This document shows positions 61,019-64,000 of a DNA stretch of 64,000 nucleotides, one piece after another. Source of the DNA: Bog-473 sp963777485 (GTDB taxonomy: Bacteria > Actinomycetota > Acidimicrobiia > Acidimicrobiales > RAAP-2); assembly GCA_963777485.1 (NCBI GenBank), contig CAVZQP010000003.1, positions 186,001 to 250,000 on the forward strand. Reading direction: 5' to 3'. The translations under genes and the position numbers were made by a program. Every line of letters begins with the position of its first letter. Position 1 is the first letter of the stretch. The notes under the pieces are model-generated. The model searched no databases. It had not been told where the DNA came from and worked only from the letters and a program-made list of their open reading frames with translations.

Positions 61019-61879
61019 GTGACGACGATGGAAGTGACAGATTTCGAGGCCGAGCGGCCCCGGTTGATCGCGATAGCCATCCGGATCCTGGGGTCGGAGG
61101 CCGATGCGGACGACGTCCTCCAGGAAGCGTGGCTTCGCCTCTCCCGCACCGACGGCATCGATGACCTGCCCGCCTGGCTCACGACTGTGGTGACGCGGCT
61201 GTGCCTTGACCAGCTGCGCAAGCGTCAGACCAGGTCGGTCATCGAATCCGACGTGCCCGCAGAGCCCGCTCCGGTCAACCCGGAAGCCGACGCGTTGCTC
61301 GCCGAGAGGACGGGCGACGCGATGCAGGTCGTCCTCGACGCCCTGGCGCCGGCCGAGAGGGCGGCGTTTGTCCTGCACGATGTGTTCGGGTATCCGTTCG
61401 ACGAGATCAGCGCTGTCATGGGGCGCTCGGGTACCGCCGTGCGCCAGTTGGCGAGCCGGGCGCGGCGCAAGGTGCAGGGCGTGCCGGAGACGGCCGCATC
61501 GCAGGTGGCGCGCGCCGAGAGCGGGCGGGTCGTCGACGCGTTCCTCGCTGCAGCCCGCGGTGGCGACCTCGGCACGTTGCTCTCGCTCCTCGCCCCCGAC
61601 GCATACATGCGTGCCGACCTGATCGGCCAGGAGATGGGCACCGAACCCGTCTACGAGGGTGCAGCCGCCGTGGCTGCTCGCTTCGACGGCGTGCGGGGGG
61701 CGGCACCGGTCACCATCGACGGTGACCTGGGTGCGGCCTGGATCCAGGCCGGGTCGACCAAGGTGGCGTTCGTATTCCATGTCGAGGCGGGTCTGGTGCG
61801 CGAGGTCGAACTGATCGCCGACCCCGATGTGCTGGCGACCATGGACATAGTTCGCGTTCGGGCGAAGTCGAGAGGTTGA
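61019..61879 (+). CDS. ECF sigma factor with C-terminal SnoaL-like domain (SigJ/ECF41-like)
   Basis: A 286-residue protein from a GTG at 61019. Sigma region 2 is FEAERPRLIAIAIRILGSEA, ADDVLQEAWLRLSRTDG and LPAWLTTVVTRLCLDQLRKR. Region 4 is LDALAPAERAAFVLHDVFGY, FDEISAVMGRSGTAVRQLAS and RARRKV. The last 110 or so residues (VVDAFLAAARGGDLGTLLSL to the end) are a SnoaL-like domain, which in SigJ and ECF41 proteins controls sigma activity in place of an anti-sigma. It is followed 61 bases on by two small genes. Confidence 0.9.
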   Translation: MTTMEVTDFEAERPRLIAIAIRILGSEADADDVLQEAWLRLSRTDGIDDLPAWLTTVVTRLCLDQLRKRQTRSVIESDVPAEPAPVNPEADALLAERTGDAMQVVLDALAPAERAAFVLHDVFGYPFDEISAVMGRSGTAVRQLASRARRKVQGVPETAASQVARAESGRVVDAFLAAARGGDLGTLLSLLAPDAYMRADLIGQEMGTEPVYEGAAAVAARFDGVRGAAPVTIDGDLGAAWIQAGSTKVAFVFHVEAGLVREVELIADPDVLATMDIVRVRAKSRG

Positions 61880-61940
61880 CGCCGCCCGGACCACGTTGTC
61901 GTTCCAAGTGACAGTTCAACGCCGAGAAAGGAAACGAAGA

Positions 61941-62186
61941 ATGATGAAGACCATGACGTGTCAGCAACTGGGTGGCCCGTGCGATTCTCCGCACCAAGGC
62001 ATGACCGCGGACGAGGTCATCAAGGCGCAAGATCGTCATCTCAAAGAGATGGTTGCAAACGGGGACACGACGCACGAAAGTGCCCTGAAGGACATGAAGG
62101 GCCGGTGGAAGAACCCGATCAAAGGCATGGGTTGGTATCGGCAGGCCAAGCGTGATTTCGCCGCTCTTCCCGAAGGTGCGGTGTGA
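61941..62186 (+). CDS. DUF1059-like small protein
   Basis: An 81-residue protein from ATG 61941 (or ATG 61944) with GAAAGGA upstream. It begins KTMTCQQLGGPCDSPHQGMT, then ADEVIKAQDRHLKEM. The Cys pair with a Gly-Gly spacer and the helix after it match the DUF1059 type of small proteins, with GRWKNPIKGMGWYRQAKRDF as the C-terminal part. The function is unknown; the Cys pair may bind metal. The stop overlaps the start of the next gene by 4 bases. It is probably controlled by, or controls, the sigma factor upstream. Confidence 0.78.
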   Translation: MMKTMTCQQLGGPCDSPHQGMTADEVIKAQDRHLKEMVANGDTTHESALKDMKGRWKNPIKGMGWYRQAKRDFAALPEGAV

Positions 62187-62482
62187 GTACACAGCGAGTG
62201 CCTGGTGGGGCGGTGCACGCGCTTCCCGGAGACCTGCGCAAGGCTCTGATCGCCAATGCCACGGCGCTCGACGCCTGGGAGGACATCACGCCGCTGGCCC
62301 GTAACGAGTTCATCTGCTGGGTCGAGGATGCCAAGCAGGAGACGACCCGGGAACGCCGCATTCGCCGGACCCAGGAGGAACTGGAGGAAGGCCAGCGTCG
62401 GCCCTGTTGCTGGCCGGGGTGCAAACATCGGGAGCGCACAGGCAGACAGCAGCCGGCTGGGTGCCCCACATCGCCGGGTTGA
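62183..62482 (+). CDS. YdeI/OmpD-associated-like small protein
   Basis: A 99-residue protein from a GTG at 62183. ALPGDLRKALIANATALDAW, then EDITPLARNEFICWVEDAKQ, and TRERRIRRTQEELEEGQRRP form the YdeI-type bacteriocin-protection/OmpD-associated helical segment. The C-terminus, PCCWPGCKHRER, is Cys-rich and could bind metal. The role is unknown. It is translationally coupled to the DUF1059-like gene and so belongs to the SigJ-like operon. Confidence 0.82.
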   Translation: MSTQRVPGGAVHALPGDLRKALIANATALDAWEDITPLARNEFICWVEDAKQETTRERRIRRTQEELEEGQRRPCCWPGCKHRERTGRQQPAGCPTSPG

Positions 62483-62520
62483 GGCGTCATAAAGGCCGGG
62501 ATCTTGCTCCCCCTGGCCGC

Positions 62521-63417
62521 TCAGATGAACCGCTCGAGGAACGCCGCCACTGCCGACAGATACGCCCCCTGCTCCTCCACGAATGGCATGTGTGCGGATT
62601 TCTCGAACACCGCGTACTCGGCGCCGGGTATGCGCGTGGCCATGTCGGAACCTGCCTCGGCGGGACAGGTCCTGTCGTGGCGCCCGGAAAGGACGAGCAC
62701 GGGTTGCCGGATGCTCTCGAGGCGGTCCTCGACCTCGATGCCGCCATAGTTCGCGACCGCGAACCGACGGAGCACATCAGGTGCGTACCGCGCGTCCTTG
62801 GTACGAGCTGCGTATTCCTCCAGCCGTGGGTCGAGCGGGTCCGCGAAGTGGAACGGCATCTGGTCGTGCATCAGCTCCGCCATTTCGGCCTCGGTCCGCA
62901 CGCTCTCTTCGCGAGCCCACGACTCGGCCACCTGCTCGCGTAGCGAGAGCGGCTCGAATGTTGCGAGTGCGTTCTCTACGCCGGCCAGCCACCGAGCCGA
63001 AGCGACGCCAGCGGAGACGACGGTGCCGCGGGCGGCGCCCGGGAAGTCGACCGCATGCTGGAGGGCGACGAAGGCGCCGAAGGAGTGACCGAGAACGGCA
63101 TAGGACGAGAGACCAATGGATGCAGCGAGGTCGGTGACGTCGGCGACCATCTGCGCCAGCGTCCAGGTCTCGGGGTCCGAATTCCGATCTGACCGCCCTT
63201 GGCCCCGCTGGTCCACCAGCAGGAGTCGGTAGCGCCCATCAGCGACCAGGGGGTCCAGGTAGTCACCGAACATGTGGTGATCAAGACCGGGACCCCCGTG
63301 AAGAGCGATTAACGGGAAGCCTGCCGGATCGCCCCGTTGCTCTACGAAGAGTTTCGTGTCTGTGACATCGACAAGCCCGGGTTGGCTCGTCGCACCTGCG
63401 TTCTGGGGCATGGTCAC
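62521..63417 (-). CDS. Alpha/beta hydrolase, proline iminopeptidase-like
   Basis: A 298-residue protein; the GTG at 63415-63417 and the ATG at 63409-63411 share one GGGAGGG ribosome binding site. The motif LIALHGGPGLDHHMFGDYLD (HGGPG) marks the proline iminopeptidase (S33) group, and LLLVDQRGQGRSDRN follows. The nucleophile Ser is in YAVLGHSFGAFVALQHAVDF. The acid is in PVLVLSGRHDRTCPAEAG and the His in VFEKSAHMPFVEE. It may cut N-terminal proline or be an esterase; the S33 group is mixed. Confidence 0.88.
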   Translation of the reverse strand: MTMPQNAGATSQPGLVDVTDTKLFVEQRGDPAGFPLIALHGGPGLDHHMFGDYLDPLVADGRYRLLLVDQRGQGRSDRNSDPETWTLAQMVADVTDLAASIGLSSYAVLGHSFGAFVALQHAVDFPGAARGTVVSAGVASARWLAGVENALATFEPLSLREQVAESWAREESVRTEAEMAELMHDQMPFHFADPLDPRLEEYAARTKDARYAPDVLRRFAVANYGGIEVEDRLESIRQPVLVLSGRHDRTCPAEAGSDMATRIPGAEYAVFEKSAHMPFVEEQGAYLSAVAAFLERFI

Positions 63418-63601
63418 ACTCCCTCCCGGTCGCTACGCAGCCGACGACCAGCTCCATCTTCTGCGACGAACGGGGCTCCGTCCACAGAGACCCGCGTCGC
63501 GTGGCCTGCGGGTACTCAGCTCGACCGGCGTCGGCCGGGTCCGGCCTCTGTGCCGCCCCTCCGCCAAGTACAAAGCGACGAACCGTGAAGGAGGGACCCG
63601 C

Positions 63602-64000
63602 TCAGAAGTAAATGATCGACTTGGCCCGCTCGGTGACCACGTCGATGTCGTCCGTCCAGGCCCCGGTCGAGAGGTACTTCCAGCCGCCGTCCGCCGACAC
63701 GACGACGATCGACGCCTCGACGCCCGGCTCCAACGACGACGCGCACTTCACGGCGCCGGCCATTGCCGCGCCCGAAGAGATACCCGCGAACACGCCCACC
63801 TCGGTCAACCGGCGCGTCCACTCGATCGACTCGCGGGGACGGACCACCGTCTTGCGATCCAACAACGCGGCGCCACCGAGGTCCTCGAAGATGGGCGGGA
63901 TGTAGCCGTCGTCCAGGTTCCGCAGGCCGTCCACCATCTCGCCCGCCGGCGGCTCGACGGCCCAGATCGACACCGCGTCGCCGAGCTTCTCCCGCAGGAA
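63602..64000 (-). CDS. PLP-dependent cysteine synthase, 5' end outside window
   Basis: The last 132 residues are present. They include SIWAVEPPAGEMVDGLRNLD, DGYIPPIFED and EVGVFAGISSGAAMAGAVKC, the glycine-rich region near the PLP phosphate and ring. The ending ASIVVVSADGGWKYLSTGAW is typical of CysK/CysM proteins, and the WKYLSTGAW ending best fits the actinobacterial CysM branch (O-phosphoserine sulfhydrylase). The lysine binding PLP would be outside the window. It makes cysteine from an activated serine and a sulfur donor. The stop is at 63602-63604. Confidence 0.88.
   Translation of the reverse strand, partial: FLREKLGDAVSIWAVEPPAGEMVDGLRNLDDGYIPPIFEDLGGAALLDRKTVVRPRESIEWTRRLTEVGVFAGISSGAAMAGAVKCASSLEPGVEASIVVVSADGGWKYLSTGAWTDDIDVVTERAKSIIYF

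Overview
The window is high-GC actinobacterial DNA. The best guess for the source is the class Acidimicrobiia. The reasons are the many GTG and TTG starts with AGGAGG-type ribosome binding sites, three luciferase-like F420-type oxidoreductases plus a deazaflavin-type nitroreductase, actinobacterial families (DUF2510, TIGR03086, SigJ-like sigma, HadA/HadB-like dehydratases), and two proteins carrying the GYWLVASDGG-type surface propeller repeat that I associate with that class. The lineage call is an inference. No rRNA or CRISPR array is present; one tRNA (Leu, anticodon UAG) is.

Layout. 1-4.8 kb: peroxiredoxin (cut by the window edge), enoyl-CoA hydratase, a HAD hydrolase, then a loose set of small genes including a truncated Rieske gene and an ankyrin protein. 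4.8-20.9 kb: a cell-surface glycan region. It holds a SpoIID/LytB protein with a six-repeat propeller, five GT4 glycosyltransferases, three methyltransferases, a second secreted propeller protein with the same six repeats, and a Wzm/Wzt ABC exporter whose ATPase has a C-terminal extension like the glycan-binding domain of O-antigen exporters. Two units with the order methyltransferase-GT4-GT4, each joined by 4-base overlaps, suggest a methylated or methyl-capped polysaccharide that is assembled in the cytoplasm and exported by Wzm/Wzt. 20.9-26.6 kb: clpP, tRNA-Leu, glycerate kinase, an SDR, and an ECF sigma/zinc anti-sigma operon divergent from a secreted propeller protein. 26.7-34.9 kb: an MMPL transporter, an F420-type oxidoreductase coupled to an alpha/beta hydrolase, a TetR-DUF1330-sulfatase unit and a Lon-substrate-binding-domain protein. 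35.4-42.1 kb: lipid or xenobiotic metabolism (SDR, cytochrome P450, TIGR03086, HadB-like and HadA-like dehydratases around a DoxX-like protein, nitroreductase, SRPBCC, F420-type enzyme). 42.2-49.4 kb: secreted metallophosphoesterase, rdgB-rph, VOC protein, a large membrane protein, an FAD amine oxidase and DUF1697. 49.5-53.5 kb: a 1333-residue secreted protein with Fn3, IPT, lectin-like and PQQ-like parts and a near-perfect internal 1.1-kb duplication. 53.7-64 kb: a methyltransferase, small enzymes, a PilB/GspE ATPase, a poly-gamma-glutamate hydrolase-like protein, a DUF2510 membrane protein, a SigJ-like sigma operon, an alpha/beta hydrolase and the end of a cysteine synthase.

Five genes carry single-base frame breaks (six in all) inside otherwise well conserved reading frames. 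These may be sequencing indels rather than decay, and each is described as one interrupted gene.
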